This document shows, one piece after another, positions 9,162 to 18,543 of a stretch of 64,000 bases of DNA. The stretch's first letter is position 1. Every line of letters starts with the position of its first letter. Source of the stretch: JAJFUG01 sp964473155 (GTDB taxonomy: Bacteria; Gemmatimonadota; Glassbacteria; GWA2-58-10); assembly GCA_964473155.1 (NCBI GenBank), contig CAYYNT010000007.1, positions 1 through 64,000 of the forward strand, given 5' to 3'. Under the pieces are notes generated by a model. It saw nothing but the letters and a program-made list of their open reading frames with translations, was not told the origin of the DNA and did not search any database. The position numbers and the translations under genes were made by a program.

Positions 9162-10844
9162 ATGAAAGTGCACCGCGGAATAACAGCCGGCGCGCTGCGG
9201 ATTGTTGTGATCGTCCCCACCTTATTCCTGTTTTTCGTATCCTCCGCCTGCCATCGCCAGTTAAGCTCTGAACGGCGGCCGATGCCCGAGAGCCAGCCTG
9301 CCAGCCGGATCAGCCTTCAGGATGAGCCTGAGGCCCAGTCTCTGCCCGAGATTTCGGTGCCACAGGTGGAACAGGAAAAGCACCCGGATTATAATTTCAA
9401 CAAAGCCGAGCACGTTTTCGATCTCGATCTGCCGGGAGTGGAGTTGAGCACCGTGCTGCAGACGATGTGCAACCAGCTTGAACTGAACCTGGTGCTCGAT
9501 CCGAAAGTACAGGACACCCTGAACCTGAATCTTAAGGGCGTGACATTTTTCAAGTTTCTGGACATAGTGCTGCCCCGCAAGAATTTCACATACAGGCTGG
9601 AGGATAATTTTCTCTATGTCAACGCGCCAGGCCTTAGAACGAAAGTGTTCAACCTCAATTATCTGAACACGGCGCGCCAGATCACAGGCACCATGACTCT
9701 CACCGGCCAGGGTGGTGCGGCGGCGGGCGGCCTGATCCCGCAGAGCACGACCACTTTACAGACCCAGAACACGGTCAACCTGTGGGAAGACATACGCAAC
9801 GGCCTGCAGGCGATAGTGCTGGGCACGGGCGCTCAGATCACTCCTGCTCTTACGCCGCAGGGGAATTTTTCGGGTGTTGACAATGCCACCGGCCACCGTC
9901 TGGTTGTGGACCCCAACTCCGGCGTAGTACAGATAACCGCCAGCGAGGCGATACTGGGCGAGGCTTCCAATTTCATCGATGCCATCGAGAATAGCCTTCA
10001 GCGCCAGGTGCTGATCGAAGCGCGCTTCATCGAAATAAACCTGAGCGAGAATTTCGAGGCCGGGCTGGATTGGTCGGTGATTCCCGACCTGACCAATTTC
10101 TCGAACCTCAAGGGCGCGCTTACCGGTGGCGCGGTTGCCGGACAGGCCTTGAATCCGAACCAGTCCGATTTTCAGATCGGCGTGTCCAACCAGAATATCA
10201 ACGCTCTGATGTCCGCGATCAGCCAGCATGGCACAGTCAATGTGCTGCAAAGCCCTCAGGTGAGCACGTTGAACAACCAGCCGGCCGTGATCCGGGTGGC
10301 GCGCAACGAGACGTTTTTCCAGCGCACGGAAACGCCGGGCCAGCCTGCCACGGCTACCAGCGCCGCCACCCAGGCGGTGGTTAACTATGTTCCGGTGCAG
10401 CAGCCGACTGGTGTGGTGCTGAACCTCACTCCGCAGATCAGCGGCGATGGTTTGATTATCATGTCCATCCGGCCCTCGATCACGACCATCGCCTCGGTGG
10501 CGGTCAGCCCGGACGGCCTGAGCACCAGCCCGATCACCGATGTCCGCGAGCTCGACACGGTGGCCAAGGTGCGTCACGGCCAGACAGTGGTCCTGGCGGG
10601 CCTGATCCAGGAGCGCGACAACAACGAGACCCGCGAGGTGCCGGGGCTCTCCAAGGTGCCGCTGTTCGGCAACCTGTTCAAGCAGGTGCAGAAGAAGCGG
10701 GATAAGATCGAACTTGTGATAATGCTCACTCCGTATATAAATTACAGCCGTCCGACCGAACAGCTCAGCTCGCAGCAACAGGTGGACCGTTATCGCGAGG
10801 TGGTGAAACGCTACGAGTTCGGCGAGGGCCAGTTCCGCAGATGA
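9162..10844 (+). CDS. Outer-membrane secretin lipoprotein (PilQ/GspD/MshL)
   Basis: 560 aa, ATG at 9162 with GGGAGGAAAG at 9151-9160. The signal sequence ends in VSSAC with Cys30 as probable lipidation site, so the protein is likely a self-piloting lipoprotein like MshL. An STN/N0-type domain lies at about 75-155. The secretin core fills the C-terminal half, with the family signature VPGLSKVPLFGNLF and an ending of the type ELVIMLTPYI (about 487-525). It would form the outer-membrane gate for the pilus or substrate. There is no S-domain beyond about 35 residues. Confidence 0.93.
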   Translation: MKVHRGITAGALRIVVIVPTLFLFFVSSACHRQLSSERRPMPESQPASRISLQDEPEAQSLPEISVPQVEQEKHPDYNFNKAEHVFDLDLPGVELSTVLQTMCNQLELNLVLDPKVQDTLNLNLKGVTFFKFLDIVLPRKNFTYRLEDNFLYVNAPGLRTKVFNLNYLNTARQITGTMTLTGQGGAAAGGLIPQSTTTLQTQNTVNLWEDIRNGLQAIVLGTGAQITPALTPQGNFSGVDNATGHRLVVDPNSGVVQITASEAILGEASNFIDAIENSLQRQVLIEARFIEINLSENFEAGLDWSVIPDLTNFSNLKGALTGGAVAGQALNPNQSDFQIGVSNQNINALMSAISQHGTVNVLQSPQVSTLNNQPAVIRVARNETFFQRTETPGQPATATSAATQAVVNYVPVQQPTGVVLNLTPQISGDGLIIMSIRPSITTIASVAVSPDGLSTSPITDVRELDTVAKVRHGQTVVLAGLIQERDNNETREVPGLSKVPLFGNLFKQVQKKRDKIELVIMLTPYINYSRPTEQLSSQQQVDRYREVVKRYEFGEGQFRR

Positions 10845-10910
10845 TTCGCAGGCCGCCGCATCACGGCCGTCTGGATATGAAGGCAAGCAAAACGACCCGG
10901 GATTGCCCGT

Positions 10911-12812
10911 ATGTATCTGGATTTCTTCGGACTGAAAGAAAAACCGTTCTCGCTGACACCCGATCCGCGATTTCTTTTCCTGAGCGAGAGTCACCGTCAG
11001 GCCCTGGACCATATGCTTTATGGAATCCGGGAGCATGAGGGTTTTATTCTCATTGTCGGGGATATAGGCACCGGCAAGACCACGATCTGCCGTGAGCTTC
11101 TGGAGAAACTGGACCCCGGCAGTTCGAGCGCGCTGATCCTGAACCCGATGCTCAGCGAAACAGAACTCCTCGAAGCCATCCTTCAGGATTTCGGCATCCT
11201 CGCCTCGCCTCATGCGCCGGATGCCGGGAACCAGGATTACCGCCGTCTGTACGAAAACCTGGACCCGGAAACCCAGACTGCGCTGGAACTGAATCCGATG
11301 CTTCCGGCGAACAAGGTCCTGGAAAACATCCTCAGCAAAGTAGAAAAACCGGTGGTGCAGCCCTCGAAGAAAGAGCTGATCGACCGTCTAAACTCCTGGC
11401 TGCTGGCGCGCGCCGGTCAGGGCGGCAGCGCGGTGCTCATTATCGATGAGGCTCAGAACCTTTCCGCCCCGGTCCTCGAACAGATACGAATCCTTTCCAA
11501 CCTTGAGACTCCGCGCCAGAAACTGCTGCAGATAGCGCTGGTTGGGCAGCTCGAACTCAAGCACAAGCTGGAAGGCCCCGCGTTGCGGCAGCTCAACCAG
11601 CGAATATCCGTGCGTTACCAGATAAAACCGATGACTGTCGAGGAAACCAAGCGCTACGTCGAGCACCGCCTGTTCGTGGCCGGCTCCAACGCGGCGGTGA
11701 CAATCTCCGATGACGCTTACGGCGCGATCTACGACTATTCACGCGGCGTGCCGCGTCTGATTAACGTGATCTGTGAGCGCTCGATGCTGGGAGCGTATGT
11801 GGACCAGACCCGCCGGGTGGACCGCGAACTGGTCGAGCGTTGCCGCCGCTCTCTTGAGAGCAACCTGGATGAGGAGACCGAGATTGTCCGCTCTATCAGC
11901 GGACCGGATCAGTCTCCGGCGATTGTTGCACAACAGTCGGCCCCTGCTCGCGCGGTTGAAAGTCCCATGCAGACGAACTTCACACAGATCGAGAAGGCCC
12001 CCGCCGAGGCGGTCCGCCAGCCCTGGGAGAGAAAAAGCGGCGACGGAAAGAGAAAGGGCAGGCATTTTGTGCTGGCGGCGCTGGGTATTGCCGCACTGAT
12101 TCTCGCCGCCGTCCTGGGTCACCGGTATTATACTCGGAGCGGTTCGCCGGGTGAAACGAGGTCGAATGTCCCTCAGGCGGCCGCTACGGCGCAGACATCG
12201 AAGACTCATGAGGAGAAGCCGGCTCCCGGTTCGCAGGAGGCTGCTTCCTCCACGCCGGCGCAGACAGAGACGGCGGCAGGACAGGCTGATCAGGCTGTCA
12301 AGGCTGTCCCCCTGTCTTATTCGATCCAGCTTGGCGCTTTCCAGAGCCTTGACGAGGGACTCGACCATATGCGGCTTCTGACAGAACAGGGCTTGAGCGG
12401 GCAGCTTTACATAGTGCCCCTGCATCTGGTGAAAGCCGGAGGGCGCTGGTACCGTGTTTTCTTCGGCGGATTCCCGTCACAGGATGAGGCTCGCTCGGAA
12501 CTGATGCGGCTGGTCGAGCGGGGAGTTGTGACCGAGGGGAGCGCCAGGATCCTGCAGACGCCGCTGGCTTTCAGACTCGGTGAATACGACAGCCGCGAAA
12601 AGGCGGAGAAGGACAGGCAGGACTTCCTTACCCGTTTCAGCATCCCCTCGTACGCTTTCGAACAGCAGAATGGCAACGCTGCCGTGTTCTGTCTTTATGC
12701 CGGCGCGTTCGAGGAACAGGGACAGGCCGCTTATCTTGGCGACCGGCTGGAAGAGGCCGGTCTCCAGGGTGAACTGGTGGAGAGGACCGGGTTGTGGAAA
12801 ACCGCCAGATAA
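10911..12812 (+). CDS. ExeA/MshM-like AAA ATPase with C-terminal SPOR domains
   Basis: 633 aa. The N-terminus MYLDFFGLKEKPFSLTPDP is the hallmark of ExeA/MshM ATPases. Walker A GDIGTGKTT is at about 49-57 and Walker B AVLIIDEAQNL at about 178. Between them is an insertion of about 50 residues that repeats the LNPML..(E)LLEAIL element (about 75-94 and 124-143). After the ATPase come a low-complexity linker, one membrane helix (about 384-402), an Ala/Glu-rich spacer, and two SPOR-like units (about 466-545 and 548-625) that would bind peptidoglycan. In ExeAB systems such a protein places the secretin in the cell wall. No strong ribosome site is visible before the ATG. Confidence 0.88.
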   Translation: MYLDFFGLKEKPFSLTPDPRFLFLSESHRQALDHMLYGIREHEGFILIVGDIGTGKTTICRELLEKLDPGSSSALILNPMLSETELLEAILQDFGILASPHAPDAGNQDYRRLYENLDPETQTALELNPMLPANKVLENILSKVEKPVVQPSKKELIDRLNSWLLARAGQGGSAVLIIDEAQNLSAPVLEQIRILSNLETPRQKLLQIALVGQLELKHKLEGPALRQLNQRISVRYQIKPMTVEETKRYVEHRLFVAGSNAAVTISDDAYGAIYDYSRGVPRLINVICERSMLGAYVDQTRRVDRELVERCRRSLESNLDEETEIVRSISGPDQSPAIVAQQSAPARAVESPMQTNFTQIEKAPAEAVRQPWERKSGDGKRKGRHFVLAALGIAALILAAVLGHRYYTRSGSPGETRSNVPQAAATAQTSKTHEEKPAPGSQEAASSTPAQTETAAGQADQAVKAVPLSYSIQLGAFQSLDEGLDHMRLLTEQGLSGQLYIVPLHLVKAGGRWYRVFFGGFPSQDEARSELMRLVERGVVTEGSARILQTPLAFRLGEYDSREKAEKDRQDFLTRFSIPSYAFEQQNGNAAVFCLYAGAFEEQGQAAYLGDRLEEAGLQGELVERTGLWKTAR

Positions 12813-12840
12813 AAGCGCCTCGGGCGCGGGATGGTGCGTG

Positions 12841-14238
12841 ATGAGCCTGATAGCCGATGCACTCAAGAAAGCGCAGCGTATCGGTGTCAAGCCTGTTGAG
12901 GGATTGCCGCCGTTTGACCTGAAGAAAGAACCTTCAGGTGAAGCGACGCCTGCCGCCGCTGCGGTGACTTCCCACGCGCCGCGTCCTGTGGCCGTGGTTC
13001 AGCCCGCCGCCCGTCCGGCCGCAGCACCGGCTGCGGCGCCACGCCCCTCTGTTAAAGCCCAGCCCGCAGCCTCANNNNNNNNNNNNNNNNNNNNNNNNNN
13101 NNNNNNNNNNNNNNNNNNNNNNNNNNNNNNNNNNNNNNNNNNNNNNNNNNNNNNNNNNNNNNNNNNNNNNNNNNCACAGGCGGCTAAACCGAAAACGAAA
13201 CGCAAGCTCCTGAGCGGCAGGCTTCTGGTGCTGTTCGTGCTTGCGCTTGGGCTGGTTGCGGGCGCTCTGTACTATGTCAACCGGGTCTATCTGCCTTCGC
13301 TCCAGCGCGGCGGAATGAGCGCCGTGGCTCCGGTTCGCGCCGTTTCCACTCCAGCGGCTGAAATCCCGGCTCAGCCGGAAGCCGCCGCAATGCAGGCGGC
13401 CGACTCTTCCTCAGTTAAGACGGCAGAAAGCGCTTCCACGCTCCAGGCTGAGACCGGAAATACCGATTCAACATCCGCTGCAACATCCGTTGTTCAGGCC
13501 AGTCCGATGGAAGCTCCGAAGGCCCAGGGCAGTCAGCCCGCTCCGGCTCAGCTCGAGTTCCCGATTGCTCAGCCTCCAGACGGAGCTGCAGCGGCCGCTC
13601 CGCTGGTTCCGGTCACAGAGCCTCCACGCGGGGAAATCGTTCCTCGCGACAAAGAATCCAGGGAAATACGTCCGGACATCTACCACTTCAACATGGCCGT
13701 GTATTTCCAGCGCAACGGGGATATACAGTCCGCGCTGGACCAGTACCAGAAAGTGATCGATATCTCGCCGTACAATGCCGAGGCATTCAGCAACATGGGC
13801 GTGCTGTACAACCAGCTTGGCGAATACGGCAAGGCCGTGTCAGCGCTGCAGAAGGCGCTTCTGATCGATCCGCGCTACAGCAAGGCGCACAACAACCTGG
13901 GCTTGGCTTATTATCGCAGCGGCCAGTTCGACCAGGCGCTTGCAGAGCTTGAACGCGCGGTGGAACTGGAGCCTTCAAGCCAGGACGCCTGCAACAACCT
14001 GGGTCTGGTGCACCGTAAGCTTGGGCACACAGGACAGGCGGAGGAGGCTTTCCAGAGGGCCATTGCTCTGGATGCAAGCTACGGCGCCGCGCATTACAAC
14101 CTGGCCCTGCTGTACGACGAAACCGGCCGTCTCGACCGTGCAATCGAGCACTATCGCGCTTTCCTGGACAGCGGCGGGGGCACTCCCGAGATAAACGCGC
14201 GGGTGCGCAACCGTCTTCTTCGACTCGGCTCACCCTGA
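12841..14238 (+). CDS. GspB/MshN-like TPR protein (interrupted by assembly gap)
   Basis: ATG at 12841 (MSLIADALKKAQ, the usual GspB/ExeB start motif), 28 bp after the ATPase stop. An Ala/Pro-rich stretch is cut by 100 Ns (13075-13174), so true length and sequence there are unknown; as given, the frame stays open for about 465 codons. After the gap comes a membrane helix (LLVLFVLALGLVAGALYYV), another Pro/Ala-rich spacer and, from about residue 280, at least five tetratricopeptide repeats (NMGVLYNQLGEYGKA, NNLGLAYYRSGQFDQA and similar). It matches the position and plan of MshN. It probably partners the ExeA-like ATPase. Confidence 0.85.
   Translation: MSLIADALKKAQRIGVKPVEGLPPFDLKKEPSGEATPAAAAVTSHAPRPVAVVQPAARPAAAPAAAPRPSVKAQPAASXXXXXXXXXXXXXXXXXXXXXXXXXXXXXXXXXXQAAKPKTKRKLLSGRLLVLFVLALGLVAGALYYVNRVYLPSLQRGGMSAVAPVRAVSTPAAEIPAQPEAAAMQAADSSSVKTAESASTLQAETGNTDSTSAATSVVQASPMEAPKAQGSQPAPAQLEFPIAQPPDGAAAAAPLVPVTEPPRGEIVPRDKESREIRPDIYHFNMAVYFQRNGDIQSALDQYQKVIDISPYNAEAFSNMGVLYNQLGEYGKAVSALQKALLIDPRYSKAHNNLGLAYYRSGQFDQALAELERAVELEPSSQDACNNLGLVHRKLGHTGQAEEAFQRAIALDASYGAAHYNLALLYDETGRLDRAIEHYRAFLDSGGGTPEINARVRNRLLRLGSP
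13075..13174. other. Assembly gap of 100 N
   Basis: A run of exactly 100 Ns, the customary placeholder for a scaffold gap of unknown size. It falls in the Ala/Pro-rich linker of the TPR protein gene, where repetitive GC-rich codons may have stopped assembly. The reading frame is open on both sides and the two halves fit one known protein plan, so a single gene is likely. Confidence 0.98.
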
Positions 14239-14378
14239 TTTCTGCGGCACGCTCTCCTGTTGTGCAACGGCACGTAAAACACCATATTACAATTTGATCT
14301 CCCGGTACGGTGAGTGTCCCGGCAGGGGTGTGTCGCGTGCGTGCGCTTTAGTTTTGCATTTGTAAAAGCGGAGAAACG

Positions 14379-16226
14379 TTGAAAGAGAAGATCGAGGCCA
14401 GACTCGCCACTCTGCCCGCCCGGCCGGGAGTATATCTGATGCGGGACTCCGAGGGCCGGATCATCTACGTGGGCAAGGCCAAGCTTCTTACCAGCCGCGT
14501 GCGCAGCTATTTCCGCGGGAGGATCGATAATCCGCGCACTGCCGCGATGGTGGCGCGGGTGGCGGACCTGGATTACATAGTGACGGACAGTGAGGTCGAG
14601 GCGCTGCTGCTTGAAAGCAACCTGATCAAAGAGCACCGTCCGCGCTACAATGTCAGCCTCAAGGATGACAAGCGCTACCCGTACCTGAAGGTGACGCTCA
14701 ACGAGGAATTCCCGCGCGCTTTTGTCACCCGCCGCTACGAACGGGACGGAGGCCGGTATTTCGGCCCTTACAGCGATGCCGGAGCGCTGCGCACGACGCT
14801 TGAGGCCCTGCGAAAGATATTCCCCATCCGCACCTGCCGTCACGATCTTCCCTTTAAGCGCGGGCAGCGCGAATGCCTTAATTATCACCTCGGCCGCTGT
14901 TCCGGCCCCTGCCACGGGCATATTTCGAGCGGGGATTACAGGGCGATGATTGACGAGATGCTTCTTTTCCTTGAGGGCCGCACGGAAAACATCGAAAAGC
15001 GTATCGAGCAGCGGATGCGTCAGGCCAGCGAAAACCTGGACTTCGAGAACGCCGCCCGTTTCAGGGACCAGCTCGCCGCGGTGCAGAAAGTGAGCCAGCG
15101 CCAGAAGATGCACTCGCCGGGCGGAAGCGACCGCGACATCCTGGCTGTGGCGGTTGACGGGACAGACGCCTGCGGGGTAATCCTGAAAGTGCGCGACGGC
15201 AAGCTGATCGGGCGCGAGCACCACTACATGCGCAACCAGCTCGGTGAGTCTCAGTCACAGGTGCTCGCGGCTTTTATCACCCAGAAGTATTTCTCCGACC
15301 GGGAGTATCCGCCCGAGGTTTTTCTGGGCGAGGCGGTCGAGGACCTTGAAATAATCGAGCAGATATTGAGCGAGAGCGCCGGACGGCGTGTGCGCCTGCG
15401 CGTGCCGGAGCGTGGCGAGAAAGCCGCTCTGGCCGCCATGGCCGAGCGCAACAGCCACCTTCTGCTGGAAGAGCTTGTGCTTCAGCGTCAGAAGGCCCGC
15501 CAGCGAGTCCCGGAGGCCCTGCTGACCCTGCAGAAAACCCTGCATCTTCCGAGGTTGCCGCGGCTTATGGTCTGTTTCGACATCTCCACTATTCAGGGTG
15601 AGTACGCCGTGGCGGCGATGAGCTGTTTCCGCAATGGTCAGCCGTCCAAGAGCGGATACCGGCGCTTCCGTATCCGTACGGTCAGTCAGCAGGATGATTT
15701 TGCGATGATGAAGGAGGCGGTGGGACGTTATTTCGCGCGGGTGGCCTCCGGTGAGCTGGATAATCCGACGCTTGTGGTGATCGATGGCGGCAAGGGACAG
15801 CTCGCCTCTGCCCTGGAGGCTGTGCGTGAATCGGGTGTGGAGATGCCGCCAATGATCGGACTGGCCAAGCGCGAAGAGGAAATCTTTCTGCCCGGCGAGG
15901 CCGGCCCGTATGTGCTTTCTCGCCGCAGTGAAGCGCTAAGGATGCTCCAGCGCTTGCGGGATGAGGCCCACCGTTTTGCGGTCGGCTACCACCGCACAAT
16001 CCGCACGAAAGAAAACCTGATAAGCCGTCTGGAAAAGATACCGGGTATAGGCAAGATGCGCAGCCGGGCGCTGATTTCCGAGTTCGGATCACCCGAGGCC
16101 GTGCGCCGGGCAGGAGCGGAAAAGATAGCGATGGTAAACGGCTTTTCGGCTGAAATGGCTGCCCGGATCATGGAACATCTGAATGGAACGGAGAACAACG
16201 GGGAGGAAGATGCTAAGGACGGTTAA
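14379..16226 (+). CDS. uvrC: UvrABC system protein C
   Basis: 615 aa, TTG start at 14379 with GGAG at 14370-14373. The N-terminus is a GIY-YIG nuclease (GVYLMRDSEGRIIYVGKAK), followed by a Cys cluster (CRHDLPF...CLNYHLGRCSGPC), a UVR motif (ENLDFENAARFRDQL, about 212-226), and the RNase H-like endonuclease half with FDISTIQGE, QQDDFAMM and VVIDGGKGQL. Tandem helix-hairpin-helix motifs (IPGIGKMRSRAL...) close the protein. UvrC makes both incisions around DNA lesions in nucleotide excision repair. It overlaps the next gene by 17 bp. Confidence 0.97.
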   Translation: MKEKIEARLATLPARPGVYLMRDSEGRIIYVGKAKLLTSRVRSYFRGRIDNPRTAAMVARVADLDYIVTDSEVEALLLESNLIKEHRPRYNVSLKDDKRYPYLKVTLNEEFPRAFVTRRYERDGGRYFGPYSDAGALRTTLEALRKIFPIRTCRHDLPFKRGQRECLNYHLGRCSGPCHGHISSGDYRAMIDEMLLFLEGRTENIEKRIEQRMRQASENLDFENAARFRDQLAAVQKVSQRQKMHSPGGSDRDILAVAVDGTDACGVILKVRDGKLIGREHHYMRNQLGESQSQVLAAFITQKYFSDREYPPEVFLGEAVEDLEIIEQILSESAGRRVRLRVPERGEKAALAAMAERNSHLLLEELVLQRQKARQRVPEALLTLQKTLHLPRLPRLMVCFDISTIQGEYAVAAMSCFRNGQPSKSGYRRFRIRTVSQQDDFAMMKEAVGRYFARVASGELDNPTLVVIDGGKGQLASALEAVRESGVEMPPMIGLAKREEEIFLPGEAGPYVLSRRSEALRMLQRLRDEAHRFAVGYHRTIRTKENLISRLEKIPGIGKMRSRALISEFGSPEAVRRAGAEKIAMVNGFSAEMAARIMEHLNGTENNGEEDAKDG

Positions 16227-16836
16227 ACTGCCGGTGGGAGAGCTGGGATCGAACTGTTTCCTGGCCTGGGACGAGGCCACGCGGGAAGGGGTGGTGATTG
16301 ATCCGGGAGCCGAGGGAGATAGAATAATCGAGGCGATCCGCAAGAGAGAGCTTACAATTAAGTACATTCTTAACACTCATGGCCATGGCGACCATATCGG
16401 GGCCAACGCGGACATTAAGAATGAATTCGATGTCCCGATCCTTATTCATGAGGCGGATGCTCCCATGCTGACCGATCCTGCGCTCAACATGTCGATGGCT
16501 TTCGGGCCGGCGGTCATCAGCCCTCCGGCGGACGGTTTTCTCGTGCCTGGAGACAAGGTGAAGTACGGTTCCGTGGAACTGGAAGTCATTCTGACCAACG
16601 GGCACAGTCCGGGGGGAATAAGCCTTTATGACGGAGAGGGGATAGTTTTTACCGGAGATGCGCTTTTCCCGGGCTCTATTGGACGTTGCGACCTGCCGGG
16701 AGGTGATCTGGGGACCCTTCTACAGGCGATCCGAAAGGGACTGCTGGTGCTTCCGGATGAAACACAGGTGCTTCCCGGCCACGGACCGAACACGACAATC
16801 GGCCAGGAGAGGAAGTGGAACCCGTACCTGCCCTGA
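16210..16836 (+). CDS. MBL-fold metallohydrolase (glyoxalase II-like)
   Basis: 208 aa. I start it at the ATG at 16210 because GGGAGGA at 16201-16207 gives a near-ideal ribosome site; this start lies inside uvrC. The metal-binding THGHGDHIG motif is at about 58-66, with further ligands in TNGHSPGG, FTGDALFPGSIGR and LPGHGPNT. The length and motifs fit the small glyoxalase II/YcbL-type group of hydroxyacylglutathione hydrolase-like enzymes. The substrate is unknown. It overlaps the recombinase gene by 22 bp, so uvrC, this gene and the recombinase form one operon. Confidence 0.88.
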   Translation: MLRTVKLPVGELGSNCFLAWDEATREGVVIDPGAEGDRIIEAIRKRELTIKYILNTHGHGDHIGANADIKNEFDVPILIHEADAPMLTDPALNMSMAFGPAVISPPADGFLVPGDKVKYGSVELEVILTNGHSPGGISLYDGEGIVFTGDALFPGSIGRCDLPGGDLGTLLQAIRKGLLVLPDETQVLPGHGPNTTIGQERKWNPYLP

Positions 16837-17762
16837 CAAAAGAAGAAGCGGCAAAAGTCCTTGACAGTATTCGGCGGCGCTTTCATTTGGAGCAGTTCGA
16901 GGACTACATGCTGTTCGAGCGCAGCCTGGCCGATAATTCGCAGGCGGCTTACGGACGGGATGTGGAGTCATTTGTCCTTGAAATGCGCCGTTTGGGCCTC
17001 GACTCCCCGAAAGATGTCGCGCGCAGCCATGTGGCGGAGTACCTGAACCGCCTGGCCGAGGCCGAACTGGCGGCCAGTTCCCTGGCGCGCAAGAGCAGCT
17101 CGATCCGTCTGTATTTCCGTTTTCTTGCCGGTGAGGGTCTGATAAGCCATGACCCGACCGATACTCTGGAGCTTCCGCGCCTGAGCAGACGGTTGCCGCA
17201 TGTGTTGTCTCTGCAGGAGATAATGTCCCTGATCGGCGCAATCGACCGGCAGTCTCTGGGAGGTCTTCGTGACACGGCCCTGCTCGAAACTATGTATGCC
17301 ACAGGAATGCGGGTCTCTGAGGTGACGGGGCTTCCATTGCAGAACCTCCACCTTGATCGCGGGATAGTGCTGGTTTTCGGGAAGGGGTCCAAGGAGAGGA
17401 TTGTTCCGGTGGGGGACGCGGCCATCCGGGCGCTCAGGGACTATTTAGAGCATGAACGTCCGATTCTGGATCGAGGGAAGGGATCGGGGCGGGTGTTCCT
17501 TAACCTTCGCGGAACTCCGCTAACGAGGATGGGAATCTGGAAAATCCTTCGTAAATACGCTCTTCTTGCCGGTGTGGAAAACGAGGTGCACCCGCATGTC
17601 CTTCGGCACTCGTTCGCCACTCACCTGATCGAGAACGGCGCTGATCTGCGCGCAGTCCAGGAAATGCTGGGTCATGCGGATATTGTCACCACTCAGATTT
17701 ATACCCATCTGAGCAACGAAACTTTACGTCAGATCCACCGCGATTATCACCCGCGGGCCTGA
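16815..17762 (+). CDS. xerD: Tyrosine recombinase XerC/XerD
   Basis: 315 aa from a GTG at 16815 (AGGAGAGGA just upstream). The N-terminal SAM-like DNA-binding domain spans about 20-115. The catalytic domain holds Arg in TGMRVSEVTGL, Lys in FGKGSKERIVPV, the HVLRHSFATHL box, LGHADIVTTQIYTH and the nucleophile Tyr in IYTH. This is the chromosome-dimer resolution type; no neighbouring phage or integron genes suggest an integrase. XerC or XerD identity cannot be settled from sequence alone, though the layout leans to XerD. A hairpin terminator follows. Confidence 0.9.
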   Translation: MEPVPALTKEEAAKVLDSIRRRFHLEQFEDYMLFERSLADNSQAAYGRDVESFVLEMRRLGLDSPKDVARSHVAEYLNRLAEAELAASSLARKSSSIRLYFRFLAGEGLISHDPTDTLELPRLSRRLPHVLSLQEIMSLIGAIDRQSLGGLRDTALLETMYATGMRVSEVTGLPLQNLHLDRGIVLVFGKGSKERIVPVGDAAIRALRDYLEHERPILDRGKGSGRVFLNLRGTPLTRMGIWKILRKYALLAGVENEVHPHVLRHSFATHLIENGADLRAVQEMLGHADIVTTQIYTHLSNETLRQIHRDYHPRA

Positions 17763-17792
17763 TAGCCTCGGCAAGATTCAGGAGACAACAAA

Positions 17793-17821
17793 GGCCGGTC
17801 CTTCAGATTACAGGACCGGCC
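17793..17821. terminator. Bidirectional hairpin between convergent genes
   Basis: GGCCGGTCC (17793-17801) and GGACCGGCC (17813-17821) form a perfect 9-bp stem with an 11-nt loop, lying between the stops of the recombinase (plus) and the small secreted protein gene (minus). A T-rich stretch follows it on the minus strand, so it probably ends at least the minus-strand transcript. Confidence 0.7.
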
Positions 17822-17848
17822 TCGTATGCTTTAGCCAGGCAAAGGGAA

Positions 17849-18253
17849 TCAGATTACAAAGTCCTTTTTCAGCTTCACGCCCTTGACCTCGGTCTGAAGC
17901 TTGGTTTTACTTGTCAAATCGAAAGGACTGTCCTTTGCGAACATAAGGATTGCACTGCTGGCGCTTTCCCGCTGGACCTTCCCCCGCAGAATCTGATTTT
18001 TCAGGTTTTTCAGTTGAGTTTCGGACTCATTGATCTCTGCGCCGAGATTGTGTCCCTTGGTATCGTCGAAATTGATCCTGAAGGCCAGATTATTGCCCTG
18101 GAAGGAATCGCCCAGATAAGTGATAGTGTAGTTGAATTTTACAAAGCTCTCGGCAATAACAACTCCAAAACTGCCCTTGATTTCCTTTTCCTGCGCAAGA
18201 AGGCTGCCGGCTAAAAGGGCTGACATTGCCACTGCAATGAAACTCTTACGCAT
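17849..18253 (-). CDS. Small secreted protein, paralogue A (unknown family)
   Basis: 134 aa with a clear signal peptide (cleavage expected after SLLAQ, about residue 21). The mature part of about 113 residues is polar and lacks cysteine; repeated Lys and amphipathic segments suggest a small soluble or envelope-associated beta protein. It is about 77% identical, without gaps, to the product of 19047-19451, by my own pairing. GGAGAGAAG lies 6-14 nt before the ATG. I do not recognise the family. A response regulator gene sits between the two copies on the same strand. Confidence 0.85.
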   Translation of the reverse strand: MRKSFIAVAMSALLAGSLLAQEKEIKGSFGVVIAESFVKFNYTITYLGDSFQGNNLAFRINFDDTKGHNLGAEINESETQLKNLKNQILRGKVQRESASSAILMFAKDSPFDLTSKTKLQTEVKGVKLKKDFVI

Positions 18254-18495
18254 AGATCTTCTCTCCTGATCAAAACTGTGGATACATTGAACGGTTGAAA
18301 ATCTGCCTATCGCTCCTGGCCGGACAAAACCGGCCGCCTGAATCCTGATGGCATGTTTATCCTGCGATGTTATAATCCACGGCTTGATGCAGGGGACACG
18401 CCGGAAAAGCCGGGTGAAAAATTTCCGGATATATCACGCAATGATTATTTAATAATCTTGCCTTAAGGATTCCAGATTAATTGGAAACACAAAAC

Positions 18496-18536
18496 GGGCT
18501 GATCCGGAGTATTCAAACGGCAGGATTCTCCAGCCC
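18496..18536 (-). terminator. Terminator of the response regulator gene
   Basis: GGGCTG (18496-18501) pairs with CAGCCC (18531-18536), with an inner GGAG/CTCC pairing. Read on the minus strand the hairpin is followed by GTTTTGTGTTT, a T-rich tail as in intrinsic terminators. It lies just after the stop of the response regulator. Confidence 0.6.
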
Positions 18537-18543
18537 TTGAATA

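Noticed and set aside
16815..17762. Integrase of a mobile element
   Set aside because: Sequence fits XerC/XerD, lies in a housekeeping operon with uvrC, and no attachment sites or phage genes flank it.
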